A DNA stretch of 41,094 nt from Firmicutes bacterium UBA5301 (GTDB lineage: Bacteria; Bacillota; UBA5301), in NCBI GenBank assembly GCA_002408345.1, contig DHRX01000101.1, positions 1 to 41,094 of the forward strand, in the 5' to 3' direction. Of the stretch, positions 32,785-41,094 are shown in pieces. The position numbers were made by a program, and so were the translations under genes. The notes under the pieces were generated by a model, which worked only from the letters and a program-made list of their open reading frames with translations, made no database searches and was not told where the DNA came from. Numbering within the stretch: the stretch's first letter is position 1; every line of letters begins with the position of its first letter.

Positions 32785-33465
32785 TTACGCTTCTAACAAA
32801 TACTCAAATAACAAGAAAGGAATGACCAAAAATACTACATCAAAGACTGCAATCACCCTTAGCCAAGTAGCAATCTCAGCCAACCCGCCTCCGGCAAAGA
32901 GCAGTTTGGTCATTTCCACCGAACCGATTACCACAGGGATAATAATCGGAAATAAAATTATTGGTAGTAAAACCTCACTAGAGCGTGTGTTACTAGCTAG
33001 CGCCGCTAAGAAGGTACCTACGGCAACAAAGCCAAAAGTGCCGGAAACAACTACTACCGTTAGCCAAAACCAAGATGCGGAATAATTAAAATCAAAGAGA
33101 ATCAGAAATATCGGTAGAGATACCGCTTCGATTAAGGTAGTTAAGCAAAAATTGCTGACCACTTTACCAAAATAAATAGCACTACGGTCTACCGGCGCCA
33201 ACATCAAACCTTGAATCGACTCATTATTATGTTCCGACAGAAAGGAGCGATTCAGCCCTAAAATCCCGGAAAAAAGAAAGGCGACCCAAATAATGCCCGG
33301 TAAAATTTGCTTAATACTTTCTAGCGTTGGGTTAAAAGCAAAACTAAACGTAACAATCACCAGGAACGCAAAGATTAGCATAGAGCTAAGCATCTCTTTA
33401 GTCCGAAATTCAGCCTTCAAATCCTTCCAGACAATTGCTTTAACCGAAGCTAAAAACTGGTTCAC
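32785..33465 (-). CDS. ccmB: ABC transporter permease CcmB
   Basis: A 226-residue six-TM permease of the CcmB family. The N-terminus VKAIVWKDLKAEFRTKEML is typical, followed by LPGIIWVAFLFSGILGLNRSF and LLPIILFPIIIPVVIGSVEMT. With CcmA it forms the ATPase that powers release of holo-CcmE. The ATG at 33465 overlaps the ccmA stop by 4 nt, indicating translational coupling. Confidence 0.95.
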   Translation of the reverse strand: MNQFLASVKAIVWKDLKAEFRTKEMLSSMLIFAFLVIVTFSFAFNPTLESIKQILPGIIWVAFLFSGILGLNRSFLSEHNNESIQGLMLAPVDRSAIYFGKVVSNFCLTTLIEAVSLPIFLILFDFNYSASWFWLTVVVVSGTFGFVAVGTFLAALASNTRSSEVLLPIILFPIIIPVVIGSVEMTKLLFAGGGLAEIATWLRVIAVFDVVFLVIPFLLFEYLLEA

Positions 33466-34169
33466 TTTCGGCCACCTACCTTCTCCAGGTAGAGTTCTCT
33501 TAATTCCGCTAGTCCCCCTATTTCTGAGCTAGGTCCATAGTAGCGCACTAAACCCTTACTGAGAATCAGTATCTCATCACTCATAGTTAAACCCACATCC
33601 AAATCATGGGTAATCATAACCACAGTTCTTCGTTGGTCCTTTAAACCTTTAAGCACCGAGTTCAACAAGCCAATAGCCTGTTGATCTAGACCGGTATGAG
33701 GCTCGTCCAAAAAAAGAATCCGTGGGTTATGAAGTATTGCCCGGGCAATAGCTAAACGCTGTTGCATTCCCCGAGAAAAGACGCGAACAGGATCGTTAAA
33801 AAACAAGTTTAACCCAACCTCAGCAATAACTTCATCAACCCGTTCCTCTAAGTTTGGAATCTGGTATAGTCGTCCATAAAAAAGAAGGTTCTCCCGAGCG
33901 GTCAAATTACCATAAAGGTAGGAATGATGGGAGATAACCCCAATCATTCCCCTTAATTGGGTCGTATTATCCTCAACTTTTTCCCCAGCAATATATAGCT
34001 CACCGCTAGATGGTAGGGTTAACAGGGCTAATATTTTCAGTAAGGTGGTTTTACCTGCCCCATTGGGCCCGAAAATAGTCAGAAACCGACCTTCCTCTAA
34101 TGTGAGATCAACTCCGTGAAGAATCTCCTTACTACCTATCTTTTTCTTCAGCTGTACCGCTTTAATAAT
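33462..34169 (-). CDS. ccmA: ABC transporter ATPase CcmA, with no standard start codon
   Basis: About 235 residues. Translated from the ATT at 34169, the frame reads IIKAVQLKKKIGSKEIL, then Walker A FGPNGAGKTT, and on through ISHHSYLYGNLTARENL, signature FSRGMQQRL and Walker B ILFLDEPHTGLD, all intact. In this frame no ATG/GTG/TTG occurs before Walker A; a TGA lies 4 codons upstream of the ATT. An ATG at 34179 with AGGTGGG upstream is one frame off and stops after five codons. So either the start is ATT (34169 or 34166), or a +1 slip or indel joins the ATG to the gene. It follows ccmF by 19 bp. Confidence 0.88.
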   Translation of the reverse strand: MIKAVQLKKKIGSKEILHGVDLTLEEGRFLTIFGPNGAGKTTLLKILALLTLPSSGELYIAGEKVEDNTTQLRGMIGVISHHSYLYGNLTARENLLFYGRLYQIPNLEERVDEVIAEVGLNLFFNDPVRVFSRGMQQRLAIARAILHNPRILFLDEPHTGLDQQAIGLLNSVLKGLKDQRRTVVMITHDLDVGLTMSDEILILSKGLVRYYGPSSEIGGLAELRELYLEKVGGRK

Positions 34170-34188
34170 AGGTCTTCATCCTTCCCAC

Positions 34189-36186
34189 CTACTTTTGGAG
34201 GCTAGTTCCCGCCTCTACAGCCAAACTTCTTTTGGCAGGCCACAAGGCAACAACCGTACCTACTATCAACAGGTACATTCCAATCCAAATCCAGTACACT
34301 AAATAGTTCACCATTACCTTAAATGTTGCTATTTCTCCCCCACGTTCCCAACCAGCCAAAATAATATATAAGTCTTCACTTAAGTTCCCTCGAACAGCAA
34401 CCTCACTCCGCTGTCGTTCTGGCTCTTGAGGGTTGAGGTAATTAGGGTGAAACTGCAATTCAGGTTTCATAATACCTTTGTTTTTACCATTCTTGGCAAC
34501 CTCTAAAGTCGCATATACACTGGAGTGGCCGTAGACAAATTCTTCATTAAGGCCGCGGTAAGTCAGCTGATAGTCACCAACTGTCCACGTTTCCCCTAAC
34601 TTTACCGCCTGGGACTTCTCAATATCAAAGGGCGCCCCAGCAAAACCGATCATACACAGGGCTACCGATAAGTGGACAATGTAGGCACCAAAGCGACGGC
34701 GATTACCCACTAGTGATTTCCAAAAACTAGTTAATCCCCCTTCGCCCGTCTTTTCACTGCGAACAACAGCGGTACTATTTACCTCTAGAATAAGGTTAAG
34801 AATTACGAAGAAGGCGCTACCGATAGCTAGAGCTGAACCAATATGGCGTACACCAATTAGGTATAAAACCAAAGATAAAACTAGAGTAGCTCCTAGTGAA
34901 TAATAGAAATCAACCGGAAAGAGGGGAGCCCCTTCCTTACGTTTCCAGGATATACGGATACAAGCACCCATGAGAAAGACTAAGGCTATACCTAACGGTA
35001 CATTAACCAAGTTATAATAATTCTGATCTAAGCTGACTTCGGCACCCATAAAGTTTCGGGAAATAACCGGGAAAAGACTACCGATCAAAACCGCTAGGGT
35101 AATTGTAACTAAAATATAGTTAGTTAATACGACGCTACCTTCCTTAGAGAAAAAGGTATTAATTTGACCAGAGTCGGCTACAACATCACGCCGTTTGTAC
35201 AATAAAATGAGGGGCACACCAACTATAATGGCCATAAAGACATGGAATAGCGTATTTAGTAATGGAATCCCTGGGAAACCGTGAACCGACTGGACAATTC
35301 CGCTCCGAGTGAGGTAGGTTCCAAAGATACACAAGCCATAGGAAAGGATAACCAACAGTAAGCTAGTAGCATTCAGAGCTCTATTCCGCTCATGGAGCAG
35401 CGCTGAGTGTAGAAAGGCTGTAGCTACCAACCACGGAAAAACAGAGGCGTTCTCAACAGGGTCCCACGCCCAATAACCGCCCCAACCAAGCTCAACATAA
35501 GCCCACTGTGCTCCGTAAAGAATACCGATTGATAGAAAACCCCACGCTATTAACGACCATAACCGGGTATACTTAACCCAGTTAAAATCTATTTTCTTTT
35601 TAAATAAAGTTGCTACCCCCAAAGAAAAGGGAACAGCAAAAGCTACATAACCTAAATATAAAGTAACCGGGTGAATAACCATCCCTATGTTTTGGAGTAA
35701 TGGGTTTAATCCAACACCATCAGGATAAGTCATGTCCAAACGAGCAAAGGGGTTCATCATAAACGCAGTTACACCAAAGAAAAAGATGGCAATAAAGGTC
35801 ATAATAGCCGAAGCCGTCGGCCTTAGCTCTGCAGTTTCGGTGTTTTCAGAAAAAGCTAACAAAGTTCCGAAGATTGTATGGAACCAAAGCCAGAGCAAGA
35901 GTGAACCTTCTTGTCCCGCCCAAAAAGCTGAAATTTTATACATCGGTGGTAACGCCCGGTTAGTATGTTGAACCACATACTGAACCGAAAAGTCACCGGT
36001 TAAGAGTAAGTAAACTAAAATCGCTGAAGCAACGGTCGATAGAAAAGCCATAACCGCCATTCCACCGTTAGCTGTTTTCACTAAACGCTCATTTTTACCT
36101 ACCAAAGCCATTACATATGTAACTATTGTGTAGATAGAAACCAAAAAACCCGAAACCAGTGCTAAATACCCTAAATCTGCCATCAT
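34189..36186 (-). CDS. ccmF: cytochrome c haem lyase subunit CcmF
   Basis: A 665-residue polytopic membrane protein (about 14-15 TM segments) of the CcmF/NrfE family. The WWD-domain haem motif is WGGYWAWDPVENASVFPWL (about residues 236-254); WAGQEGSLLLW and the C-terminal external domain with the final TM (YWIWIGMYLLIVGTVVALWP) also match. CcmF, usually with CcmH, transfers haem from CcmE to apocytochrome c. The ATG at 36186 has GGAGG 8 nt upstream. No ccmG or ccmH is present in the window. Confidence 0.96.
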   Translation of the reverse strand: MMADLGYLALVSGFLVSIYTIVTYVMALVGKNERLVKTANGGMAVMAFLSTVASAILVYLLLTGDFSVQYVVQHTNRALPPMYKISAFWAGQEGSLLLWLWFHTIFGTLLAFSENTETAELRPTASAIMTFIAIFFFGVTAFMMNPFARLDMTYPDGVGLNPLLQNIGMVIHPVTLYLGYVAFAVPFSLGVATLFKKKIDFNWVKYTRLWSLIAWGFLSIGILYGAQWAYVELGWGGYWAWDPVENASVFPWLVATAFLHSALLHERNRALNATSLLLVILSYGLCIFGTYLTRSGIVQSVHGFPGIPLLNTLFHVFMAIIVGVPLILLYKRRDVVADSGQINTFFSKEGSVVLTNYILVTITLAVLIGSLFPVISRNFMGAEVSLDQNYYNLVNVPLGIALVFLMGACIRISWKRKEGAPLFPVDFYYSLGATLVLSLVLYLIGVRHIGSALAIGSAFFVILNLILEVNSTAVVRSEKTGEGGLTSFWKSLVGNRRRFGAYIVHLSVALCMIGFAGAPFDIEKSQAVKLGETWTVGDYQLTYRGLNEEFVYGHSSVYATLEVAKNGKNKGIMKPELQFHPNYLNPQEPERQRSEVAVRGNLSEDLYIILAGWERGGEIATFKVMVNYLVYWIWIGMYLLIVGTVVALWPAKRSLAVEAGTSLQK

Positions 36187-36209
36187 CAGAATGTCCTCCT
36201 AACGCGGTT

Positions 36210-36626
36210 TTACTCCGCACTTCCTTCTTCATATTTTGAAGGGCACTTGACCATTAATTTATCGGCGGTTAATACACCGTTGGCGTCTAGCTTTCCTTCA
36301 ACTATGGCTTCATTGCCGTGCTCAAAATTATTGGGCTTAATACCATGGTAAATTACAGGCAGATAATTTCCGCTGGAATCATCCGGTCTGGGCGCCAAAG
36401 CAAACTTCAAGAGCACATTTTCCCCATCCCAGTCGATTTCATCCCCAACTAAATACCCGCTAACCCGTAGAGGTTTATCAAGTAACTCCGAACCATTGTT
36501 CAGAACCTCTTCCACAGTCTGATAATACGCTGAAGACTTGGAAAACCCAAAGTACATCAAAAAAAGGATTGCAGCAAAAACAACCCCTATTCCGGCAAAA
36601 ATTCTTCCCTTCCTGGATAACGGCAT
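36210..36626 (-). CDS. ccmE: haem chaperone CcmE, cysteine (CxxxY) variant
   Basis: A 138-residue haem chaperone: one N-terminal TM anchor (about residues 9-27) and an OB-fold domain with VEEVLNNGSELLDKPLRVSGYLVGD and VIYHGIKPNNFEHGNEAIVEGKL. The haem-attachment site, HxxxY in most bacteria, reads CPSKY here (KCPSKYEEG), the Cys variant known from archaea and Desulfovibrio. The ATG at 36626 has GGAGGG at about 5 nt. It is the first gene of the ccmEFABCD operon, 23 bp before ccmF. Confidence 0.95.
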   Translation of the reverse strand: MPLSRKGRIFAGIGVVFAAILFLMYFGFSKSSAYYQTVEEVLNNGSELLDKPLRVSGYLVGDEIDWDGENVLLKFALAPRPDDSSGNYLPVIYHGIKPNNFEHGNEAIVEGKLDANGVLTADKLMVKCPSKYEEGSAE

Positions 36627-36719
36627 TTTTTTCCCTCCAGTATAAATTCCTTAAAGCCTAACTCGCTCTCCATTAAATAAACGTCTCTGTTCTATTCTTA
36701 GTTCCATTTTAACCTGATT

Positions 36720-37487
36720 TTATCTGACTTCACCTAACCTCGACCAAGCACAAATTCTTGCTTCTAAAACCTCTATAACCGAATAAAGCACTAACCCCAA
36801 CAAGCTCATAGCAACTATAGCAGCCATCATCAATGCGTAATCAAATTGCCCCCAAGAATCCATAATCAAATAGCCCAAACCGGTTGAAGTGGCGAATGAC
36901 TCTGCAAAAAACAATACCGAACTAGCGGTTCCAACACTAATCCGTAGAGCCGTAAAAACTTTAGGCAAACAATATGGAAATAAAACGTGGCGGTAGAAAG
37001 CCAATCTACCTCCACCTAGGGAACGAATACTGTATACCGCTTCTAAGGGCAAGGAACGAGCTGCGTCCCTAGTAGTCACTAAAATTTGGAAGAAAACCGT
37101 CATGGTAATTAGTAGAACCCGGGAGGAATCGCCTAACCCGAGTAAAACAAAAACCAACGGTAAGAAAACCAGCTTCGGTACCGGGTAGGTCAAGTAGATA
37201 AACGGGCCAACAACCCTATCCACCTCTAAATTTCGGCCTAAATACATGCCAAGGGGCACCGCTAAAACTAAGGCTATCCCTAAACTAACCAGTATCCGGC
37301 GGGCGCTGATTAGACCATGAAACCATAAAGCATTACCTGGTTCAAATAAAAGTGAAACGATTTCCCTAGCAGAAGGTAATTCAATTCCGGATACGATCAG
37401 TGTTAGTAGCTGCCATAGCCCAACTATAACCAGAGCTGCCAGTAGCTTACCGCTAAAACCCCCTAGAGACCTACGTTGTTTAAGCAC
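36720..37487 (-). CDS. NitT/TauT-type ABC transporter permease
   Basis: A 255-residue permease of the SsuC/TauC/ThiX family with about six TM segments. The binding-protein-dependent transport motif reads RSLGGGRLAFYRHVLFPYCLPKVFTALRI (EAA-loop type; about residues 155-183), and VPLGMYLGRN precedes it. The GTG at 37487 has GGAG 7 nt upstream and overlaps the ATPase gene by 8 nt. The substrate is not evident; this family carries nitrate, sulfonates, thiamine precursors and others. Confidence 0.92.
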   Translation of the reverse strand: MLKQRRSLGGFSGKLLAALVIVGLWQLLTLIVSGIELPSAREIVSLLFEPGNALWFHGLISARRILVSLGIALVLAVPLGMYLGRNLEVDRVVGPFIYLTYPVPKLVFLPLVFVLLGLGDSSRVLLITMTVFFQILVTTRDAARSLPLEAVYSIRSLGGGRLAFYRHVLFPYCLPKVFTALRISVGTASSVLFFAESFATSTGLGYLIMDSWGQFDYALMMAAIVAMSLLGLVLYSVIEVLEARICAWSRLGEVR

Positions 37488-38232
37488 TTTTACTCTCCTC
37501 CAACCGTCTACGCAAATAAGTAGTTAATTGGAGATACTCGGTAGTAGACCGATACCCCGTACTACCCATACCTGGGTTATCGACTACCTCCACAAGACGA
37601 CCGGGAAGAGATGAGAAAATCATAATTTTGCGCCCCAAAATAACTGCTTCTTCAATATTATGGGTCACCAACATCGTCACTAAAGACCGCTGGTTCCAGA
37701 TCTTTAGTAGCAGTTCCTGCATCTTCTCCCGAGTCAAAGCGTCAAGGGCTGAAAATGGTTCATCCATTAAAAGCAGACGGGGGTTTAAAACTAATGATCT
37801 AGCAATTGCTACCCGCTGTTTCTGCCCACCACTAAGTTGCGCTGGATATGCATCCGCTAGATCCTCAATCCCTAATTCCACCATAATCTCTTCTGCTAAA
37901 AGCTTAGCTTCTTTCAGAGGAACCTTCCGCACCCGCAACCCTAAGGTGACATTAGCCAGCACCGTTTTCCATGGAAACAGCCCATAACCCTGTAGGATTA
38001 GGGCGATCTCGTGGTCACAATCCGCCGGAGGTCGCCCATTAAAGCTTATTTTTCCCTGTGTCGGTTCCATCAAACCAGCTAGTAAGTATAAAAGTGTACT
38101 CTTACCGCAACCTGAAGGGCCAATTATCGCCCAACTCTCTCCCGGGGCAGCTGTAAAGTTCACTTTTTCCAAGGCCAAAACAGAGCGTTGGCGTTGGTTA
38201 TAACGGTAAGCGACATCACTGACTTCTAGCAA
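37480..38232 (-). CDS. NitT/TauT-type ABC transporter ATP-binding protein
   Basis: A 250-residue ATPase with Walker A GPSGCGKST (about 38-46), Q loop QGYGLFPW, signature LSGGQKQRVAIARSL (about 133), Walker B LLLMDEPFSALD and H-loop VTHNIEEA. The Q-loop and the following KTVLANVTLGL are typical of the SsuB/TauB group. The TTG start at 38232 has GGAGG 8 nt upstream. It is the middle gene of a binding protein-ATPase-permease operon. Confidence 0.94.
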   Translation of the reverse strand: MLEVSDVAYRYNQRQRSVLALEKVNFTAAPGESWAIIGPSGCGKSTLLYLLAGLMEPTQGKISFNGRPPADCDHEIALILQGYGLFPWKTVLANVTLGLRVRKVPLKEAKLLAEEIMVELGIEDLADAYPAQLSGGQKQRVAIARSLVLNPRLLLMDEPFSALDALTREKMQELLLKIWNQRSLVTMLVTHNIEEAVILGRKIMIFSSLPGRLVEVVDNPGMGSTGYRSTTEYLQLTTYLRRRLEESKSA

Positions 38233-38249
38233 TACCGGGTCCTCCGTCT

Positions 38250-39233
38250 CTACTTAGTAACGTAGGTAGTCGTTACATACTGGGCATAAGGCAGGGGCTT
38301 TTTCAAAATTCCTTTTCTCGTCATCCAATCCATAACCAAATCCCACTCCGACTCTGTTGGTACTGTTGGTAAGGGAAAAGCGGGAACTGGGTAGATTTCT
38401 TCGATTCCTTTAGGAATACGACAGTATTCTAGCATCACATTACGAAAGCTCTCAGAATCCGCATTAATATCCTGAACAATCTGGCTGTAGGTAGCATAAA
38501 AACGCTGGAGCGTTTCTGCTTTCTTTTCTAACGCTTGCGTAGTAAAAACATAGACAATCGGTGAAAGATTAACAGTAGCATCGGTGTCGCTAGCAATCAC
38601 TTTAGCCCCCCGGGCCTCCGCTAAAGCCGCAAAAGGATCGGGTAAAGTTGCCGCTGCTACCTGCCCATTAATTAGCATCTCTAGACGAACCGGAACCTTA
38701 GGTATCTCTAATGTCTTAATTTCGTTATCTTTAAGCCCGCCACTAATTAAGAGCTGATAAGTTACAAACTCAATAATCGAGTTGTTAGAGATCGCCACCG
38801 GAACATCTTTTAAATCAGGGACCCCCTTTATTCCTGATTTCGGACCGGCTAGCAGAGCAAATCGCCCTTCACTAGGTTTAGCTCCTAAAGTAATCGAGCT
38901 CATTTTTACCGGCATCTTACCTTTACCGAATAACCCTACCGCCACTAAATCAGTGACAATACCATCTAGCTGTCCAGCTCTAAAAGCGGTATCCCGTTCA
39001 ATCGCACTAGCAAAAGTAATTAGCTGCAAGTCCACCCCTGCTCGCGCAAAGTCCCCACGCTGCAGGCCAACAAAAAGCGGTAATTCATCTTCAGCGGGAA
39101 GAAACCCGATTTTTAGAGTATTCGGTGCTTCTTTCCCTATAGTAACTAAGCTAAACAGACCCACTAGTAGTAGTGTTACCGTTAGGACCTTAAACCCTAA
39201 TCTCAGCTTCGGTAGTACTGACGTTTCAACCAC
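38250..39233 (-). CDS. NMT1/ThiY-like ABC transporter substrate-binding protein
   Basis: A 327-residue binding protein of the NMT1/SsuA/TauA class. An N-terminal hydrophobic segment (about 14-33, no clear lipobox) is followed by LKIGFLPAEDELPLFVGLQRGDFARAG, the usual opening, ITFASAIERDTAFRAGQLDGIVTDL, and ISNNSIIEFVTYQLL. The hinge pattern fits the periplasmic-binding type II fold. The start is a GTG at 39233 with GAGAGGG only about 1 nt before it; no better start exists in frame before the leader. It lies 11 bp after ubiX, so it appears to be in the menaquinone operon. Confidence 0.87.
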   Translation of the reverse strand: MVETSVLPKLRLGFKVLTVTLLLVGLFSLVTIGKEAPNTLKIGFLPAEDELPLFVGLQRGDFARAGVDLQLITFASAIERDTAFRAGQLDGIVTDLVAVGLFGKGKMPVKMSSITLGAKPSEGRFALLAGPKSGIKGVPDLKDVPVAISNNSIIEFVTYQLLISGGLKDNEIKTLEIPKVPVRLEMLINGQVAAATLPDPFAALAEARGAKVIASDTDATVNLSPIVYVFTTQALEKKAETLQRFYATYSQIVQDINADSESFRNVMLEYCRIPKGIEEIYPVPAFPLPTVPTESEWDLVMDWMTRKGILKKPLPYAQYVTTTYVTK

Positions 39234-39244
39234 TCCCTCTCATT

Positions 39245-39838
39245 TTATTCAATCGTAGCTCCCCACTGTTGAACCACAGAGTTTTCTACCCCCATAACAG
39301 TCAATACTCGGCCGACTACAAAATCCACCAAATCCTCGACTGTAGTAGGGTTATGGTAAAATCCTGGGGAAGCTGGCATAATAACCGCACCAGCTTGTGC
39401 CAGTTTGGTCATGTTCTCTAAGTGAATTAGGTTCAACGGCATCTCCCTAACAACCAGGATTAACTTTCGCCGTTCCTTTAAACAAACATCGGCACATCGC
39501 TCAATTAATGAAGTAGAAATACCAGCAGCAATCCGCCCTAAAGTCCCCATAGAGCAAGGTAAAATTACCAGTCCGGCAAATTGAGCTGAACCGCTGGCAA
39601 CAGGGGCAGACCAGTCATTATTGGCATATAGTTTTATATTAGTGCCATAACATTGGTTAACCCACTGCTGCCGCTCTGAAGACGGTAACTCTGGACAACC
39701 CAGCTCTTGTTGTAAAACTGACCACGCCGGTTCTGATACCATTAAGTTTACAGGAAGCTCTTCTTGCACTAAAAAACGGAGGAGCCTGTCCGCATAAAGC
39801 ATACCGCTGGCTCCAGTAATAGCAACATTATACACCAT
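39245..39838 (-). CDS. ubiX: UbiX family flavin prenyltransferase
   Basis: A 197-residue enzyme that makes prenylated FMN, the cofactor of UbiD decarboxylases. It starts MVYNVAITGASGMLYADRLL, with the FMN-binding GASG loop, and has VILPCSMGTLGRIAAGISTSLIERCADV, RRKLILVVREMPLNLIHLENM and PASPGFYHNPTTVEDLVDFVVGR, all family signatures. The frame is open to a GTG at 39850, but ATG 39838 is about 8 nt from GAGGTGG. It is encoded directly after ubiA and ubiD, its functional partner. Confidence 0.95.
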   Translation of the reverse strand: MVYNVAITGASGMLYADRLLRFLVQEELPVNLMVSEPAWSVLQQELGCPELPSSERQQWVNQCYGTNIKLYANNDWSAPVASGSAQFAGLVILPCSMGTLGRIAAGISTSLIERCADVCLKERRKLILVVREMPLNLIHLENMTKLAQAGAVIMPASPGFYHNPTTVEDLVDFVVGRVLTVMGVENSVVQQWGATIE

Positions 39839-39852
39839 ACACCCGACCACCT

Positions 39853-40722
39853 CTAAAGTATAATTGAAAGCCAGGTAAAGATGAAAAAGGCAATGGAAAC
39901 GATACCGTTTACCTTGAAATAAGCAAAATTAAGACGGCTCAAGTCTAGAGAAGCGATAGCCGCTTGTTCAACTACTAAAAGCAGGGTAACCAGCGTAAAA
40001 CCTATCCAGTAATAGAAGTTAGCGTTAATAGCAACACCTGTAAGGGCAAAAAAGGTTATCGCCGCTAAATGCAAACCCCGTGACCACCATAAAGATTGGG
40101 CCAAACCAAAGCGAACCGGAATAGAATAGAGACCTTCCGCTCTATCTGCTTCCATATCTTGCAAGGCAAAAATAATATCAAACCCGGCGACCCAACAGGC
40201 TACCGCCGCCCCTAGGAACCAAGCTGGCAAAGGTACCGTACCGGTTAAGGCCAGCCAAGCAGCTATCGGTACTTGTCCTAAAGCAATACCTAAAATTAAG
40301 TGGGTAGTCCAAGTAAACCGCTTCGTATAAGAATAAAAGGTCATAATAAAAATAGCCACCGGTGCCAACATTAGAGCCAAACGATTAAACTGAGCTGCTG
40401 CATAGATAAAGATAGCTGCGCAGACCAGAATAGACCCCATTACTTCCTTACGGGAAAGCAAACCCTTAGGCATAATATGATCGGCCGTCCGGGGGTTACG
40501 AGCATCAAATTCCACGTCAATCATCCGGTTAAAAGCCATCGCTAGGCTACGACCACTAACCATAGCTACCAGAAGCCAAGCAGCTTGTGTCCAGGTTAGC
40601 TTAGCATTAGTTGCCAACATAGCGCTAACATAAGCAAACGGTAAAGCAAAAACCGTTTCATGAAAGTCAATCATCTTGAAAAAAAGCTTGGTTTTTTGTG
40701 CTAATGAAACTGCAGTACTCAA
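39853..40722 (-). CDS. ubiA: UbiA-type polyprenyltransferase (menaquinone pathway)
   Basis: A 289-residue integral membrane prenyltransferase with about eight TM segments. Both Asp-rich prenyl-diphosphate motifs are present: NRMIDVEFDARNPRT (NxxxDxxxD) and ALQDMEADRAEGLYSIP (DxExD). In Clostridia that use the futalosine route this member prenylates the naphthoate intermediate, followed by UbiD-type decarboxylation; that pathway is inferred from the gene set. The TTG at 40722 is 11 nt from AAGGAG; a GTG at 40743, overlapping ubiD more, is the alternative. Confidence 0.9.
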   Translation of the reverse strand: MSTAVSLAQKTKLFFKMIDFHETVFALPFAYVSAMLATNAKLTWTQAAWLLVAMVSGRSLAMAFNRMIDVEFDARNPRTADHIMPKGLLSRKEVMGSILVCAAIFIYAAAQFNRLALMLAPVAIFIMTFYSYTKRFTWTTHLILGIALGQVPIAAWLALTGTVPLPAWFLGAAVACWVAGFDIIFALQDMEADRAEGLYSIPVRFGLAQSLWWSRGLHLAAITFFALTGVAINANFYYWIGFTLVTLLLVVEQAAIASLDLSRLNFAYFKVNGIVSIAFFIFTWLSIIL

Positions 40723-41094
40723 TCTATTTTGTACTCCTTCCACCTTTGGTCCACCAAGACTTTAATCGCCTCATCCATCCTAGCCTCATCTGGCCATTCT
40801 CGCTGAAACCCTTCCTCTTTCCATTTACGGGTCGCATCGATCCCCATTTTAGTACCATACCGTGGTAAGGATGAGGCGTGATCTAAGGTTTCTACCGGCC
40901 CTTTAACAATAGTAATATCCCGACCTGGATCTACATTGTTTAAAGTCTTCCAGACCACGTCCGAATAATTGTGTACATCCACATCTTCATCAACAACAAC
41001 TACAACTTTAGTATACATCATCTGCCCCATACCCCAGACAGCATGCATTACCTTTTGGGCATGGCCTGGGTAACTCTTTTTTATTGAAATAATC
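40719..41094 (-). CDS. ubiD: UbiD-family menaquinone decarboxylase, C-terminal fragment (cut by window edge)
   Basis: The last 124 residues of a UbiD-type prenyl-FMN decarboxylase. The frame is open to the window edge, starting IISIKKSYPGHAQKVMHAVWG, then VDEDVDVHNYSDVVWKTLNNVDP (the conserved VDxDVDxxD/N segment), and ends WKEYKID. Most of the enzyme lies to the right of the window. The stop overlaps the ubiA start region, and ubiX follows, so decarboxylase, prenyltransferase and cofactor enzyme are made from one transcript. Confidence 0.93.
   Translation of the reverse strand, partial: IISIKKSYPGHAQKVMHAVWGMGQMMYTKVVVVVDEDVDVHNYSDVVWKTLNNVDPGRDITIVKGPVETLDHASSLPRYGTKMGIDATRKWKEEGFQREWPDEARMDEAIKVLVDQRWKEYKID

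Noticed and set aside
34164..34179. Five-codon frame ATG AAG ACC TAT TAT TAA before ccmA as a leader peptide
   Set aside because: No regulatory hairpin follows; more simply explained by an indel or ATT start of ccmA, reported as a finding.

Overview
The window reads as chromosomal DNA from an anaerobic, probably spore-forming Gram-positive bacterium of the Clostridia/Peptococcia type. This placement is inferred from gene content, not from any search. The signs are A/G-rich Shine-Dalgarno (SD) sites, frequent TTG and GTG starts, SPOCS (DUF3794) repeat proteins, two-subunit class I fumarase, pyruvoyl arginine decarboxylase, c-type cytochrome maturation and a UbiD/UbiA/UbiX menaquinone cluster. 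Nearly all genes lie on the minus strand. I see no rRNA, tRNA, CRISPR, transposase or phage gene.

Layout. 0-3 kb: start of pyrG, an UPF0173 metallohydrolase, argS and a MazG-like gene. 3.1-6.1 kb: a secreted YjbH-like protein, then a polyamine operon (pyruvoyl arginine decarboxylase, speE, speB: arginine to agmatine to putrescine to spermidine). 6.1-8.6 kb: a hybrid-free two-component pair (GAF/PAS histidine kinase and single-domain response regulator). 8.7-14.2 kb: alanine dehydrogenase, a chemoreceptor on the plus strand, and the rlmH/htrA/yycJ block. 14.2-17.3 kb: a BtuFCD-type cobalamin transporter whose ATPase carries an extra C-terminal domain and whose binding protein appears to lack a leader. 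17.4-22.0 kb: an operon with ylbF, a TPM-domain protein, lemA and fumarase alpha/beta, flanked by two unrecognised plus-strand genes that may have mother-cell sporulation-type promoters.

22.2-31.2 kb is the most unusual part. It holds three SPOCS-repeat proteins (435, 744 and 545 residues; three, four and about three domains), interleaved with three glycosyltransferases and one nucleotide-sugar epimerase/reductase. Several starts here are covered by strong inverted repeats, and one gene has a good sigma-A-like promoter with a palindrome in its spacer. I propose a spore- or cell-surface scaffold with its own glycosylation genes; this is inference.

31.3-36.6 kb is a System I cytochrome c maturation operon, ccmEFABC plus a 42-residue CcmD-like gene and a Met-rich membrane protein. 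Its CcmE has the cysteine (CxxxY) haem-attachment variant. 36.7-41.1 kb: a NitT/TauT-type ABC transporter downstream of ubiX, ubiA and the 3' part of ubiD, probably the late menaquinone (futalosine-type) steps.

Two genes, the fumarase alpha subunit and ccmA, have no ATG/GTG/TTG where the family N-terminus should be, but have an ATT there behind an SD-like sequence.
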